This document shows, one piece after another, positions 1 to 8,900 of a stretch of DNA of 64,000 bases. Each line of letters begins with the position of its first letter. Position 1 is the stretch's first letter. The position numbers and the translations under genes were made by a program. Origin of the DNA: Bacillota bacterium (GTDB lineage Bacteria > Bacillota > Clostridia > DSM-8532). Under the pieces are notes generated by a model that saw nothing but the letters and a program-made list of their open reading frames with translations, ran no database searches and was not told the DNA's origin. The stretch is taken from contig JAEZTB010000042.1 in NCBI GenBank assembly GCA_023443745.1, positions 434,001-498,000 on the forward strand, in the 5' to 3' direction.

Positions 1-1227
1 TCCCGGATAAATCCTCAGAGCTGCCTCCAGGGCTTCCGGGTTGGAGGTATCAATCAGGATGGGCGCAGAGCACGTATTACAGACGGTACTGACCATAGCC
101 GCCAGAGTTTCTTTCTCATCAATACCAGGCACCCCGGCGTTAATATCCAAAAGTGCAGCGCCCGCCTCAACCTGTTCCCGGGCAATATCGGCGACGGTAT
201 CCATATCTCCCTTTAAAAGAGCCTCTTTTAATGCCTTTTTCCCCGTTGGGTTCAACCTTTCTCCAATTACGGTAAAGGGCAAGCTGGGATGAAGCTCATG
301 GGTCAGTCGATTTGAACAGGCCAGGCTATAGGTCTTTCTTTCAACCTTGATAGGACTGCATCGGGAAGTGATTTCCGCAATTTTTTCAATGTATTCCGGC
401 GTTGTACCGCAGCAGCCTCCCAGACCATTGGCCCCTGCTTCAATTAATGCTTCCGTATAAGAGGTAAACCCGGCTGCATCCATATCAAAAACAGTTTTGC
501 CGTTTTCCAGCCGGGGCTTTCCCGCATTGGGCTTGGCAATTAAGGGAACCTTTGCATAGGGCTTCATGCGGGCAAGAATATCCACCATTTCAGCAGGTCC
601 GCTGGAGCAATTGCACCCCACTGCATCAGCCCCCAGCGACTGGAGGGTGACCAGGGCACTGACCGGATCAGTTCCCATCAGGGTACGCTGGCCTGCTTCA
701 TAGGTCATGGTTACCATGACGGGCAGCTCACAGAGCTCTTTAATAGCTATAAGGGCCGCACGTGCCTCCTGAAGGTCTAGCATGGTCTCAATGACAAAGA
801 GATCCACACCCCCGTCCAAAAGGCCTCTGACCTGTGCTTTAAAGCTATCCACGGCCTCTTCAAAGCTGACATCCCCATAGGGCATGAGAAGGGTCCCACA
901 AGAGGAAATATCCCCGGCTACAAGCCCCTCCCCTGCTGCACTTCGGGTAACCTGGGCAAGAAGCTTGTTAATGGCATAGGTCTCATCTGAAAGGCCATAT
1001 TCCGAAAGCTTGATGGCATTGGCCCCAAGGGTAAAGGTATAGAGAATATCGGAACCGGCCTCTCGATAACGGGCTTGCGTCATTTTTACAACTCCTGCAT
1101 TTTCAGAGGCCCATTTTTCCGGACAGACTCCGCTTGGCATACCCAGCCTTTGAAGTAGTGTGCCCATACCTCCGTCCAGCAGTACGATTCTATTTTGAAA
1201 CAGTTTCTTAAATCCTTTTTTTGTCAT
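1..1227 (-). CDS. metH: Cobalamin-dependent methionine synthase MetH, N-terminal part (cut by window edge)
   Basis: Transfers a methyl group from methyltetrahydrofolate through cobalamin to homocysteine. The 409 visible codons run off the left edge. The homocysteine-binding barrel fills residues 1 to about 300: LLDGGMGT near the start, then the zinc-ligand cysteines in GCNCSSGP (about residue 205) and GGCCGTTP (about 270). A pterin-binding domain begins at VIGERLNPTG (about 320). The ATG at 1227 has a GGAGGTT site just upstream and follows the activation-protein gene by 15 bases, so the two are co-transcribed. The cobalamin domain would lie beyond the edge and cannot be seen. The close relation to betaine-homocysteine methyltransferases is excluded by the following pterin domain. 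Confidence 0.93.
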   Translation of the reverse strand, partial: MTKKGFKKLFQNRIVLLDGGMGTLLQRLGMPSGVCPEKWASENAGVVKMTQARYREAGSDILYTFTLGANAIKLSEYGLSDETYAINKLLAQVTRSAAGEGLVAGDISSCGTLLMPYGDVSFEEAVDSFKAQVRGLLDGGVDLFVIETMLDLQEARAALIAIKELCELPVMVTMTYEAGQRTLMGTDPVSALVTLQSLGADAVGCNCSSGPAEMVDILARMKPYAKVPLIAKPNAGKPRLENGKTVFDMDAAGFTSYTEALIEAGANGLGGCCGTTPEYIEKIAEITSRCSPIKVERKTYSLACSNRLTHELHPSLPFTVIGERLNPTGKKALKEALLKGDMDTVADIAREQVEAGAALLDINAGVPGIDEKETLAAMVSTVCNTCSAPILIDTSNPEALEAALRIYPG

Positions 1228-1242
1228 AGAAACCTCCGTTGC

Positions 1243-1869
1243 TTATCCTGCACCGCCAATACCGGCGATTGCAAAGACGGATTTCTCCGGAATTAATAGG
1301 TAAGCATCATTTAAGGTAAGTCCATAAGACTCAGCCTTAAGCAGGCGGAAAAAATCTGCCTGTTGGGTAATATCGAAATCCCCATACCCCGGGCTGAAGC
1401 GCATTCGTGTCAAAGCCAATCCCTTGGGCCGAAGCTGCTGCGCAACAGAGGCCATCACCACATCCAATGCGGCATCAGTGATTTCTGAAGCGGCTGCGTC
1501 AACGATAACAGCCTCGCTCATATTCCCGACCTTTTGAAGTCGGGCCAAATGCTCCATTATTCCCTTACCGCCTGTAGCCAGCATGAGGAGTGCTTGTTCG
1601 CAATTTTTAAGCAGCTCTGAAAGCTTTTGCCCCACAAGCAGTGTATTATCCTCAAGCATTACCCGGGGTGCTTTTATTTCTAAAATGTTCACAATGCGGT
1701 AGGCCGCTGTGATGTCCAGGATATTTTCCGTTTTCGTTAAAAGCCGTTCTACATCATTTCTTATCTCCGTCGAAAGCTCAGTCCTGTTTTTATCATACCC
1801 AAGCCTTGTAAAAATGAGACTTTTATTATAGGGCGGCTTAAGATTTCTCATGGTCTTAATGTCATGCAT
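1243..1869 (-). CDS. Stand-alone methionine synthase activation-domain protein
   Basis: A 208-residue protein matching the reactivation domain that in E. coli forms the C-terminus of MetH. That domain binds S-adenosylmethionine and remethylates oxidised cobalamin. The telling stretch is RMRFSPGYGDFD near residue 155, the SAM-binding segment, followed by LNDAYLLIPEKSVFAIAGIG, typical of the end of the domain. There is no signal peptide or membrane segment. It is the first gene of a two-gene operon and ends 15 bases before metH. It presumably docks on the shorter MetH encoded next door. Family known; partner inferred from context. Confidence 0.88.
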   Translation of the reverse strand: MHDIKTMRNLKPPYNKSLIFTRLGYDKNRTELSTEIRNDVERLLTKTENILDITAAYRIVNILEIKAPRVMLEDNTLLVGQKLSELLKNCEQALLMLATGGKGIMEHLARLQKVGNMSEAVIVDAAASEITDAALDVVMASVAQQLRPKGLALTRMRFSPGYGDFDITQQADFFRLLKAESYGLTLNDAYLLIPEKSVFAIAGIGGAG

Positions 1870-1910
1870 GGCCCATCATCCCTGCCAGGTTTATCCTCTA
1901 GTGTTCTCCT

Positions 1911-1940
1911 ATTTTATCATATTAAGCAAAACCCGGACAA
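1911..1940 (-). promoter_or_regulatory. Candidate sigma-A promoter for the metH operon
   Basis: On the minus strand TTGTCC (1935-1940) and TAAAAT (1911-1916) are separated by 18 bases and lie about 45 bases before the first gene. The match is moderate. No cobalamin or SAM riboswitch is recognisable in the surrounding 250 bases. Confidence 0.35.
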
Positions 1941-2007
1941 ATATTTTAAAGTTTTTTTCTTCGACCACAAGCGAAGTATGCGTTACGGGCAACACAAAGC
2001 TTGTTAC

Positions 2008-2052
2008 TGCGTAATAATTAAAGATAGCTGCCTTAAATCTAAAGCAGCTATC
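2008..2052 (-). terminator. Rho-independent terminator after ftsH
   Basis: A 9-bp perfect stem (2023-2031 with 2044-2052) and a 12-base loop are followed on the minus strand by a T-rich stretch. It lies about 70 bases past the ftsH stop codon, separating ftsH from the metH operon. Confidence 0.7.
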
Positions 2053-2120
2053 CAAAAGTTACCTATATTGTCGGTTCATTTTTTTAACGTCACTAAGAGG
2101 GACCATGTCCGTCAAAAAGC

Positions 2121-3962
2121 TTACACATTAACGGGCGCATTGTAGCCGTTTTTAAAGATCTCCTCAAATTCGTCGGAATCCAGGCGCTCTTTTTCGAGAA
2201 GAGCCTTGGTAACATCCTCAAGCCTTTGCATGTTCTCAGTGAGGATCTCTTTAACCTTGGTATAGGCGTCGTCGATGATCTTCTTGATTTCTGTATCGAT
2301 CTTCGCAGAGATTTCCTCGCTGTAGTTACGGGTATGTCCATAGCTCTTGCCCAGGAAAACCTCATCATTTTCATCGCCAAATACGAGATTGGAAAGCTCC
2401 TCGCTCATACCGTACTTGGTAATCATATTACGCGCGATACCATTGGCACTCTTCAAATCACCGGATGCACCGGTGCTGATTTCACCTAAGACCAGTTCCT
2501 CTGCAGCTCTTCCACCAAGGCTTACAATAATTTGTTCAATAAGCTGGGCCTTTGTGGTATACTGGCGATCTTCATCGGGCTTGAAGGAGGTAAAGCCTCC
2601 GGCTCGGCCTGATGGAACAATGGTCACCCTGTCAACCTTGACAGTGGTGGAAACAACACGGACTGCAATGGCGTGGCCCGCTTCATGGTAAGCAGTAAGC
2701 CTTTTTTCCTTGTCGCTGATGACACGGCTCTTCTTTTCCGGGCCCATCATGACCTTGTAATTGGCTTCTTTTATTTCAACCATGGAGATATCCTTGCGAT
2801 TCTTACGAGCCGCCAGAAGGGCTGCCTCATTGAGAAGATTCTCTAGGTCTGCTCCTGTAAAGCCTGGCGTAGTTTTGGCAATATCCTTCAAATCCACGTC
2901 GGTAGCCAGGGGTTTGTTCTTGGAATGAACCTTTAAAATGGCCTCGCGTCCCTTAATATCGGGATAGCTTACCACAACCTGTCTGTCGAAACGTCCCGGA
3001 CGCATAAGTGCGGGATCAAGGATATCAGGACGGTTGGTAGCGGCCAGAATGATAACGCCCTCATTAATCCCGAATCCGTCCATCTCAACCAGGAGCTGAT
3101 TCAGGGTCTGCTCACGCTCATCATGACCACCGCCGAGGCCTGCGCCTCTATGACGGCCTACAGCATCTATTTCATCAATAAAGATGATACTAGGCGCGTT
3201 TTTCTTTGCCTGCTCGAACAGGTCACGGACACGGGACGCACCGACACCTACGAACATTTCCACAAAGTCCGAACCGCTGATGGAAAAGAAGGGAGTTCCG
3301 GCTTCACCTGCTACGGCTTTTGCAAGAAGAGTTTTACCGGTACCGGGAGGGCCCACCAAAAGGACACCCTTGGGAATACGGGCACCGAGCTCCACAAACT
3401 TTCTGGGTTCTTTCAGGAATCCTACGATTTCCTCAAGCTCTTCTTTTTCTTCATCGGCACCGGCCACGTCGTTAAAGCGCACCTTCATTTTGCCGTCATC
3501 ATTGACCATGCGCGCCTTGCTCTTACCAAAGGACATGACACGATTGCCGCCGCCCTGGGACTGCTGGATGAAGAAAATCCAGAAAAATACAAAGAGAATG
3601 ACCATGGCAAACATGGGAAGCATTTCGAGCCACCACGGCGGGCTGGCTTTCTTCTCAATATCGAAATTCTGAAGCTTCCCGGTATTGTAAGAGTCATCTA
3701 ATAGATTTATAAAAGCTTCCTGTGACAGAAAGCTGATATTATAGCGATAATCAGCGGCTAAGTTGCCTGAGGCCTTTTCCAAAACGACTTCTGCCTGAAG
3801 CGTTCTTACCAGTACGCTTTTTACATTACCGGCATCGAGTTCCCGACGAAAGTCGGAATATTTCATATCAGTTGGATTACTGATATTATTGTACATCATG
3901 ATGACCAGGGCCATAATCACAAATATGATGACATAAAAACTGAAGCCCCTAACATTCTTCAA
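2121..3962 (-). CDS. ftsH: ATP-dependent zinc metalloprotease FtsH
   Basis: Membrane-anchored AAA+ protease that degrades misfolded membrane proteins and regulators. Two transmembrane helices (about residues 8-24 and 113-132) flank a small extracytoplasmic domain. The AAA module carries Walker A GPPGTGKT near residue 205, Walker B IIFIDEID and the second region of homology ATNRPDILDPALMRPGRFD. The zinc site HEAGH is near residue 425. About 613 residues, normal for the family. A longer reading frame opens with a TTG at 3971, but this abuts the AGGAGG at 3972-3977. The TTG at 3962 sits 9 bases from that site and is the better start. It is the last gene of the conserved tilS-hpt-ftsH order, with its own promoter. 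Confidence 0.97.
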   Translation of the reverse strand: MKNVRGFSFYVIIFVIMALVIMMYNNISNPTDMKYSDFRRELDAGNVKSVLVRTLQAEVVLEKASGNLAADYRYNISFLSQEAFINLLDDSYNTGKLQNFDIEKKASPPWWLEMLPMFAMVILFVFFWIFFIQQSQGGGNRVMSFGKSKARMVNDDGKMKVRFNDVAGADEEKEELEEIVGFLKEPRKFVELGARIPKGVLLVGPPGTGKTLLAKAVAGEAGTPFFSISGSDFVEMFVGVGASRVRDLFEQAKKNAPSIIFIDEIDAVGRHRGAGLGGGHDEREQTLNQLLVEMDGFGINEGVIILAATNRPDILDPALMRPGRFDRQVVVSYPDIKGREAILKVHSKNKPLATDVDLKDIAKTTPGFTGADLENLLNEAALLAARKNRKDISMVEIKEANYKVMMGPEKKSRVISDKEKRLTAYHEAGHAIAVRVVSTTVKVDRVTIVPSGRAGGFTSFKPDEDRQYTTKAQLIEQIIVSLGGRAAEELVLGEISTGASGDLKSANGIARNMITKYGMSEELSNLVFGDENDEVFLGKSYGHTRNYSEEISAKIDTEIKKIIDDAYTKVKEILTENMQRLEDVTKALLEKERLDSDEFEEIFKNGYNAPVNV

Positions 3963-4007
3963 TAAATTCAACCTCCTGTGGCGGCCTGTTTTTTAAGGCC
4001 TGTATGG

Positions 4008-4036
4008 GTTATATATAAATATTACAACCATTTCAA
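4008..4036 (-). promoter_or_regulatory. Candidate sigma-A promoter of ftsH
   Basis: TTGAAA (4031-4036) and TATAAC (4008-4013) on the minus strand with exactly 17 bases between them, about 45 bases before the ftsH start, in AT-rich DNA between hpt and ftsH. Confidence 0.55.
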
Positions 4037-4098
4037 ATTATTATATTATGGTAACATACCCAATGTAAAAAAACAACATTATAACTTTTTACGAAGCA

Positions 4099-4620
4099 TC
4101 ATATTTCTTCTACAATGCATACGTCAGGCAGGTTACGGTATTTTTCGGCATAGTCCAGACCGTAACCGATAACAAACTTATCGGGAATTATTATACCCTG
4201 ATAATCAACTTCTAAATTCACCTTACGCCTTGAAGGCTTGTCTAAAATGGTACATATTCTGACACTTGCACAATGCTTTGCCGCAAACAAATCCTTCAGG
4301 TATGTAAGCGTCAAACCTGTGTCAATAAGATCTTCTACAAGCAATACATGCTTACCGGTAATATCATAATCAATATCCTTTAATATTCTGACCACACCTG
4401 AGGAAACCGTTGAATTGCCATAGCTGCTGACAGAAATAAAGTCAATGCTGACAGGAATATCGAGCTCCCGCACCAGATCGGACAAAAACATAAATCCGCC
4501 CTTTAATACGCCAACCAGTAAAAGATCCTTGCCTTCATAGTCCTTGGCAATCCTTGCGGCCAGTTCCCTGGTTTTTGCCTGTAGTTCTTCTCTGCTGATT
4601 AAAACCTTCAACTTTGCCAT
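4099..4620 (-). CDS. hpt: Hypoxanthine phosphoribosyltransferase
   Basis: Salvages hypoxanthine and guanine by joining them to PRPP to give IMP and GMP. The 173-residue protein has the PRPP-binding motif VLLVEDLIDTGLTL near residue 100, the GVLKGGFMFLSDL loop and the C-terminal base-contact region FVIGYGLDYAEKYRNLPDVC. The ATG at 4620 is chosen because a GGAGGAGT site precedes it by a few bases; an in-frame extension upstream to 4665 would overlap tilS and has no such site. It lies 17 bases after tilS, in the gene order also found in Bacillus. Confidence 0.96.
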   Translation of the reverse strand: MAKLKVLISREELQAKTRELAARIAKDYEGKDLLLVGVLKGGFMFLSDLVRELDIPVSIDFISVSSYGNSTVSSGVVRILKDIDYDITGKHVLLVEDLIDTGLTLTYLKDLFAAKHCASVRICTILDKPSRRKVNLEVDYQGIIIPDKFVIGYGLDYAEKYRNLPDVCIVEEI

Positions 4621-4637
4621 GTTTAACTCCTCCATAA

Positions 4638-6050
4638 TTAAAGCCCCTCCCACGAAAGCACCCACACCCTCTGGGTGTCGGGTCGTGCCCTAAAGTCTTC
4701 TGAGGTTCTCATGCCAATAATCCAGATGATCCTTTGGTCTATTGCAACCAGTGGAATTCTTGAGCGCTTATCCCATGGAACCTTTTGATCAATAAAGTAA
4801 TCTTTTAATTTCTTTTCTCCTCCGGCTCCATAAGGACGAATGCGGTCTCCGTCGTTGCGGTTCCTTAGAGTTATTCCACATTTTAGCTTATCATAATCAA
4901 AGAGTTGAATAAATGCATTTTCTTTTATTGTATCCGGGTAGCCATAAAGCAGGAATGCCTCATTTCCCGGTAAAAGGGCAGCATGTAAAATTCCCCCGGC
5001 CTGTTGAGCCCTAATTGTTCCTTCATCGGGAATCGGATAGGCATAGGGCTTCTGAGCTTGTATCTCCTGCCTTGAAAAAATCAGCTTATCATAGGAAACC
5101 CGTGCTTCAATCCCTTTTGGTAACCGTGTCTTTTTCCCTGTATGGCCGCGACCGCATAGCTCCATTATTTGGTCAACATGCACCTGCTCAAGATTTTTCC
5201 GATTGTTGTTTATTCTCTCCCAAGCACGCCTGATTATCCTTTTTATTATGGATGAAGAAAAGCCTTGGAGACCTTTTAGGGACAGTTCAACATGGTCATC
5301 CTCTGAAAGAAGCACACTACGGTATGCCTTTTCTGCGGCCTCTTCAATATAATCCCTATCTTCCCTGACAACATGAGACAACCTGACAAGCTGTGTGGTC
5401 GGATCAACTCCAAACATTTCCTGAACCATGGGAAACAGTACATTTCTGATACGGTTCCTGGTAAATTCGCCGGTGAGGTTGCTGCTGTCAATACGAAAAG
5501 AAATCCCGCTAGCCTCAAGATATTGCAGGATTTGTGCCCGCCCCACGTTTAAAAGGGGTCGGATGACATATCCCTGTTTCATACTCATGCCGCACAGCCC
5601 ATCCAGCCCCGTTCCTCGTAAAATATGGAGCATAAGGGTCTCGGCCTGATCTTCCCGGTGGTGTGCCACGGCCACGGCATCCGCGCCGGTTTCCTCCATG
5701 ACCTCATGAAAAAGTCTATAGCGGACTTCACGACCGGTTTCCTCCAGAGAGCTTCCCTGCTCATGACTCAATGCCTTGAGATCCACCCGGAAGGTTTTCA
5801 ATGCTATTCCCCAGCTTGCGCAAAGGGCCTCCACAAAGGCTTGATCCTCGTCAGCCTCCCGGCCTCTCAAGCCATGGTGCACATGAACAGCAATAATATT
5901 AAGTTCAAACTCATTTCTAAGCTCAGACAGCACCTTAAGGAGGCAAACCGAATCGGCCCCTCCTGACAGCCCAACCACCACACCTTCTCCCTTTTGAAGG
6001 AGGGAGTGTTTTATAATATCTTTTTTAATTTGCTCCAGCAAGCTAATCAT
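4638..6050 (-). CDS. tilS: tRNA(Ile)-lysidine synthetase TilS
   Basis: Modifies the wobble cytidine of the CAU isoleucine tRNA to lysidine, so that AUA is read as Ile. The PP-loop ATPase motif VGLSGGADSVCLL lies near residue 35, and the protein (about 470 residues) has the usual TilS C-terminal domains, including the RNRNDGDRIRPYGAGGEKKLKDYFID stretch near the end. The ATG at 6050 gives an N-terminus aligning with known TilS. A TTG at 6077, right after the dnaB stop, would add nine residues and has a weak AAGGG site, so the start is not fully settled. Co-transcribed with dnaB and hpt. Confidence 0.95.
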   Translation of the reverse strand: MISLLEQIKKDIIKHSLLQKGEGVVVGLSGGADSVCLLKVLSELRNEFELNIIAVHVHHGLRGREADEDQAFVEALCASWGIALKTFRVDLKALSHEQGSSLEETGREVRYRLFHEVMEETGADAVAVAHHREDQAETLMLHILRGTGLDGLCGMSMKQGYVIRPLLNVGRAQILQYLEASGISFRIDSSNLTGEFTRNRIRNVLFPMVQEMFGVDPTTQLVRLSHVVREDRDYIEEAAEKAYRSVLLSEDDHVELSLKGLQGFSSSIIKRIIRRAWERINNNRKNLEQVHVDQIMELCGRGHTGKKTRLPKGIEARVSYDKLIFSRQEIQAQKPYAYPIPDEGTIRAQQAGGILHAALLPGNEAFLLYGYPDTIKENAFIQLFDYDKLKCGITLRNRNDGDRIRPYGAGGEKKLKDYFIDQKVPWDKRSRIPLVAIDQRIIWIIGMRTSEDFRARPDTQRVWVLSWEGL

Positions 6051-6077
6051 CCCTTGCCCGTTTCCCTGAAAGTACAA

Positions 6078-7424
6078 TCAACCCTTGCTCTGATAGGGCT
6101 GCTCATCAAACATACGATTCCCGAATTTGGTGTATTGCGGGATCCAAGCTAGTTCTACCGTACCTGTCGAACCGTTTCTGTGCTTGGCCATTATAACTTC
6201 CACTACATTACGTTTCTCCGATTCCTCGTTGTAATAATCATCCCGATAGAGAAACATGACCATATCTGCGTCCTGCTCAATGGCACCCGATTCTCTCAAA
6301 TCGCTCAATATGGGGCGATGGTCGGTTCTCTGCTCTGGTGCACGGCTGAGCTGGGAAAGCGCTATAATAGGAACATTGAGCTCCTTGGCCATTATTTTCA
6401 GCGAACGGGAGATGTCTGATATCTCCTGTTGACGGCTATCACTCTTTTTTCTACCCTCCATCAACTGGAGATAGTCAATGATGACCATTCCCAAGCCCTT
6501 ATCCATTTTGAGCTTGCGTAGCTTTGACATCATCTCCATGGTATTGATGCTGGCATTATCATCTATATATATAGGCGATTTTGAAAGGGGACCTAATGAA
6601 AAGCCGATCTTCTTCCAGTCCTCAGCCTCAAGCTTACCGGTACGCATTTTCTCAAGCTCCACCATGGATTCAAGGGATAGGATTCTGTTTACAAGCTGAA
6701 CCCGGGACATTTCAAGGCTGAAGATGGCCACGGGAAACTTGCGAAGGGCAGCGTTAACTGCGATATTCAGAACAAAGGATGTCTTACCCATGGCAGGGCG
6801 GGCAGCAATAAGAATAAGGTCCGAGCTCTGAAAGCCTGATGTTTTGCGATCCAAATCTAAAAATCCGCTGGGCACACCCGTCAAATCACCCTTGTTCTGA
6901 CAGAGCTCCTCCAACTGTGAAAATGTTTGATCCAGAACGGTGTTTATGGATTCCAAACCAGTTCGATTCAAACCCTGAGAAATATCAAAAATAATTTTCT
7001 CAGCCTCGTTGAGTACCTCCGTACCCTCCATGGCACCCTGGTATCCCAAGTCCACAATTTTTCCTGAAACAGAGATAAGGCTTCTCAATAAAGCCTTATC
7101 CAGAATAATCGATACATAATGGGATACATTGGCGGTTGTAGGAACGGCGTTGGCCAAATGGGCAATATAGTCCACATCCCCGATCTTTTCAAGGGTACCG
7201 CGTCTTGAAAGGGTATCTGAAACCGTTACAATATCAACCGGCAGGCTTTCCTCATAGAGGGTCATAATCGCCTCATATATTTCCTTGTGCTTTTCAAGAT
7301 AAAAAGCCTCTGCCTTAAGCCTACCGCTTACTTCCGACAGAGCGTTGCGGTCAATTAAAAGCGACCCCAATACAGATTGCTCCGCCTCCACATGGTGGGG
7401 CGGGATCCTCGTTAAATCGTCCAT
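6078..7424 (-). CDS. dnaB: Replicative DNA helicase DnaB (DnaC in Bacillus naming)
   Basis: Hexameric 5'-3' helicase of the replication fork, 448 residues, the usual length. The N-terminal helical domain starts with IPPHHVEAEQSVLGSLL. The RecA-like domain has Walker A ARPAMGKTSF near residue 210, Walker B MVIIDYLQLM and the C-terminal SDLRESGAIEQDADMVMFLYR signature. No intein interrupts the ATPase motifs, a common insertion site in other species. GGGGGA precedes the ATG. It lies 17 bases after rplI, an arrangement conserved in Firmicutes. Confidence 0.97.
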   Translation of the reverse strand: MDDLTRIPPHHVEAEQSVLGSLLIDRNALSEVSGRLKAEAFYLEKHKEIYEAIMTLYEESLPVDIVTVSDTLSRRGTLEKIGDVDYIAHLANAVPTTANVSHYVSIILDKALLRSLISVSGKIVDLGYQGAMEGTEVLNEAEKIIFDISQGLNRTGLESINTVLDQTFSQLEELCQNKGDLTGVPSGFLDLDRKTSGFQSSDLILIAARPAMGKTSFVLNIAVNAALRKFPVAIFSLEMSRVQLVNRILSLESMVELEKMRTGKLEAEDWKKIGFSLGPLSKSPIYIDDNASINTMEMMSKLRKLKMDKGLGMVIIDYLQLMEGRKKSDSRQQEISDISRSLKIMAKELNVPIIALSQLSRAPEQRTDHRPILSDLRESGAIEQDADMVMFLYRDDYYNEESEKRNVVEVIMAKHRNGSTGTVELAWIPQYTKFGNRMFDEQPYQSKG

Positions 7425-7441
7425 TATTCCCCCCGGAAAGC

Positions 7442-7897
7442 TTATGCAGTCTGATCGTTTTCCACCCTAACCTTTAGCTTTGCGGTCACTCCCGCATAGA
7501 GCTTGACCTCAACCTCGGTGTCACCCAGAGCGCGTATAGGTTCGGGAAGATTGATCATCTTTTTATCTATGGTCAGTTTATGCTGATCCTTAAGACGTTC
7601 TGCTATCTCTTTACCGGTAATGGAGCCGAAGAGCTTACCGTTAGCTCCCGCCTTGGACTTGACAGTAACTGTGACATTGGCTATTTTCGCTCCCAGTGCC
7701 TTGGCATCGGTGAGCTCCATATCCTTGCGGTGCTTTTCTGCATTCTGCTTGGCCTTGGCTTCATTTACGGCCGAGGTCGTTGCCTCGGCAGCAAGCCCTT
7801 TGGGAATAAGAAAATTTCTTGCATAGCCATCATTAACGTCAACAATCTGGTCTTTTTTACCAAGAGTTTTGACATCCTGCTTTAAAATAACTTTCAT
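7442..7897 (-). CDS. rplI: 50S ribosomal protein L9 (bL9)
   Basis: Large-subunit protein bridging the L1 stalk base. The 151 residues begin MKVILKQDVKTLGKKDQIVDV and include GYARNFLIPKGLA, the standard bL9 signature at residues 24-36, then the long connecting helix rich in Lys, Ala and Glu, and the C-terminal rRNA-binding domain. The start has a GGAGGTT site. It precedes dnaB as in most Firmicutes. In many relatives a GdpP-type (DHH) gene lies upstream of rplI; here a MazG-like gene takes that place. Confidence 0.97.
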   Translation of the reverse strand: MKVILKQDVKTLGKKDQIVDVNDGYARNFLIPKGLAAEATTSAVNEAKAKQNAEKHRKDMELTDAKALGAKIANVTVTVKSKAGANGKLFGSITGKEIAERLKDQHKLTIDKKMINLPEPIRALGDTEVEVKLYAGVTAKLKVRVENDQTA

Positions 7898-7950
7898 CGT
7901 GCAACCTCCATTCTATCGCTTCGGATTGAAATGTCGGCTGCTCCCATGTG

Positions 7951-8289
7951 CTACGATGCGTTTCCCGATTGGGAAGCTCCGCTTCTGGTGCGGGATAAAG
8001 CAGACAAATCTCCGAAATATTTCTCTGTTTCATGTTCCTGCAGCAGGCCAAGACGAATCTTGGACGTTATCTGCTTTTCAACGGCGGGATAATCAAGCCC
8101 CAGCCTTCTGGAAAGAAGATAACTGATGATAATGGCATCCGACAGGGTGTCGAGAGCCACATCCCTGATATCCTCACAGGTTTCCGAAGCCATTTCGGCA
8201 TATAGATGGGAAACTGCGAGGAGCAGGTCACTTTTAAGACTTTCAATCAGCCGCATATTCTTGGTGATATCCATTCCTTTAAGATTCAT
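7951..8289 (-). CDS. MazG-like family protein
   Basis: A 112-residue, mostly helical protein resembling the short clostridial MazG-like family: DITKNMRLIESLKSDLL near the start and DAIIISYLLSRRLGLDY near the middle. True MazG proteins are nucleoside triphosphate pyrophosphohydrolases with an EExxE metal site. Here acidic residues are present (AEMASETCEDIRD) but I cannot confirm a full catalytic set, so activity is uncertain. GGAAGTGA precedes the ATG. It is the first gene of the operon leading into rplI, dnaB, tilS and hpt. Confidence 0.7.
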   Translation of the reverse strand: MNLKGMDITKNMRLIESLKSDLLLAVSHLYAEMASETCEDIRDVALDTLSDAIIISYLLSRRLGLDYPAVEKQITSKIRLGLLQEHETEKYFGDLSALSRTRSGASQSGNAS

Positions 8290-8352
8290 TTTATCACTTC
8301 CACCCCAACTTGTCAGAAACTATTAATACGAAGTATCAATAACCTCGGTGTT

Positions 8353-8383
8353 ATTATAGCATTTGACGGGATGCAAGTTCCAA
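8353..8383 (-). promoter_or_regulatory. Candidate extended -10 promoter for mazG-like/rplI/dnaB operon
   Basis: TGCTATAAT on the minus strand (TATAAT at 8353-8358, with the TG of an extended -10 at 8360-8361) lies about 65 bases before the MazG-like gene. The best -35 candidate, TTGGAA at 8378-8383, is 19 bases away. Confidence 0.5.
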
Positions 8384-8435
8384 TTTCCCGAAGGCTCTTT
8401 TTGCGGCTGGTACATTAGAGTTTAGAGTTACGTTA

Positions 8436-8475
8436 ATTGAAAATACAGCCTATAGATAACAAATCTATAGGCTGT
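8436..8475 (-). terminator. Rho-independent terminator after rpsR
   Basis: An 11-bp perfect stem (8445-8455 with 8465-8475, 9-base loop) followed on the minus strand by TATTTTC. It ends the rpsR transcript before the mazG-like promoter. Confidence 0.75.
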
Positions 8476-8502
8476 TCAGTATCCTATGAAGCAAACCATC
8501 GT

Positions 8503-8525
8503 GTAACGCTCCAGCAGAGCGTTAC
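8503..8525 (-). other. Hairpin in rpsR 3' untranslated region
   Basis: A perfect 9-bp stem (8503-8511 with 8517-8525) with a 5-base loop, lying between the rpsR stop codon and its terminator. A second small hairpin (cctc/gagg, about 8530-8544) sits next to the stop codon. Neither has a T-run, so they are more likely RNA-stabilising structures than terminators. Confidence 0.5.
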
Positions 8526-8552
8526 TCTAACCTCTGAAGCGAGGTAGTTTTA

Positions 8553-8852
8553 TTAGTCAGTTGTATAAGGCAATAAGGCAATATGGCGGGCTCTCTTGAT
8601 AGCTACTGTCAGTTGACGCTGATGCTTTGCACAGCATCCGGAAATTCTTCTGGGAAGAATCTTCCCCTTTTCTGACAAGAACTTTCTTATTTTCATGAGA
8701 TCCTTGTAATCTATATCTTCCACCTTATCGACACAGAACTGGCATACCTTACGCTTTGCCCTTCTCATGCCTCCACGGCCACCCATTCTACCTTCGCCGC
8801 CGCTGTTGCTGCCGCCCTTTCTAGGGCCTCTATCTTTTTTCATTTCAGACAT
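8553..8852 (-). CDS. rpsR: 30S ribosomal protein S18 (bS18)
   Basis: Small-subunit protein that pairs with S6. The conserved core VCQFCVDKVEDIDYKDL, ILPRRISGCCAKHQRQLTVAIKRARHIALLPY is complete at residues 40-99. The Gly/Arg-rich N-terminal extension (RKGGSNSGGEGRMGGRGGMRR) is longer than in Bacillus. The ATG at 8852 is preceded 11 bases upstream by AGGAGG; the frame is open further upstream without such a site. Unusually, rpsF and ssb, its normal operon partners, are not upstream: a cyclic-di-GMP enzyme gene is there instead, and rpsR has its own promoter. Confidence 0.95.
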   Translation of the reverse strand: MSEMKKDRGPRKGGSNSGGEGRMGGRGGMRRAKRKVCQFCVDKVEDIDYKDLMKIRKFLSEKGKILPRRISGCCAKHQRQLTVAIKRARHIALLPYTTD

Positions 8853-8900
8853 TTTAAAGAATGCCTCCTTCCAAGACTCTTTCTCGTTTATAAGGACCTG

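Noticed and set aside
1870..2120. Cobalamin or SAM riboswitch before the metH operon
   Set aside because: No B12-box or SAM-box sequence is visible; only a promoter and the ftsH terminator are there.
6078..7424. Intein in dnaB
   Set aside because: The helicase reads through all motifs at normal length with no insertion.
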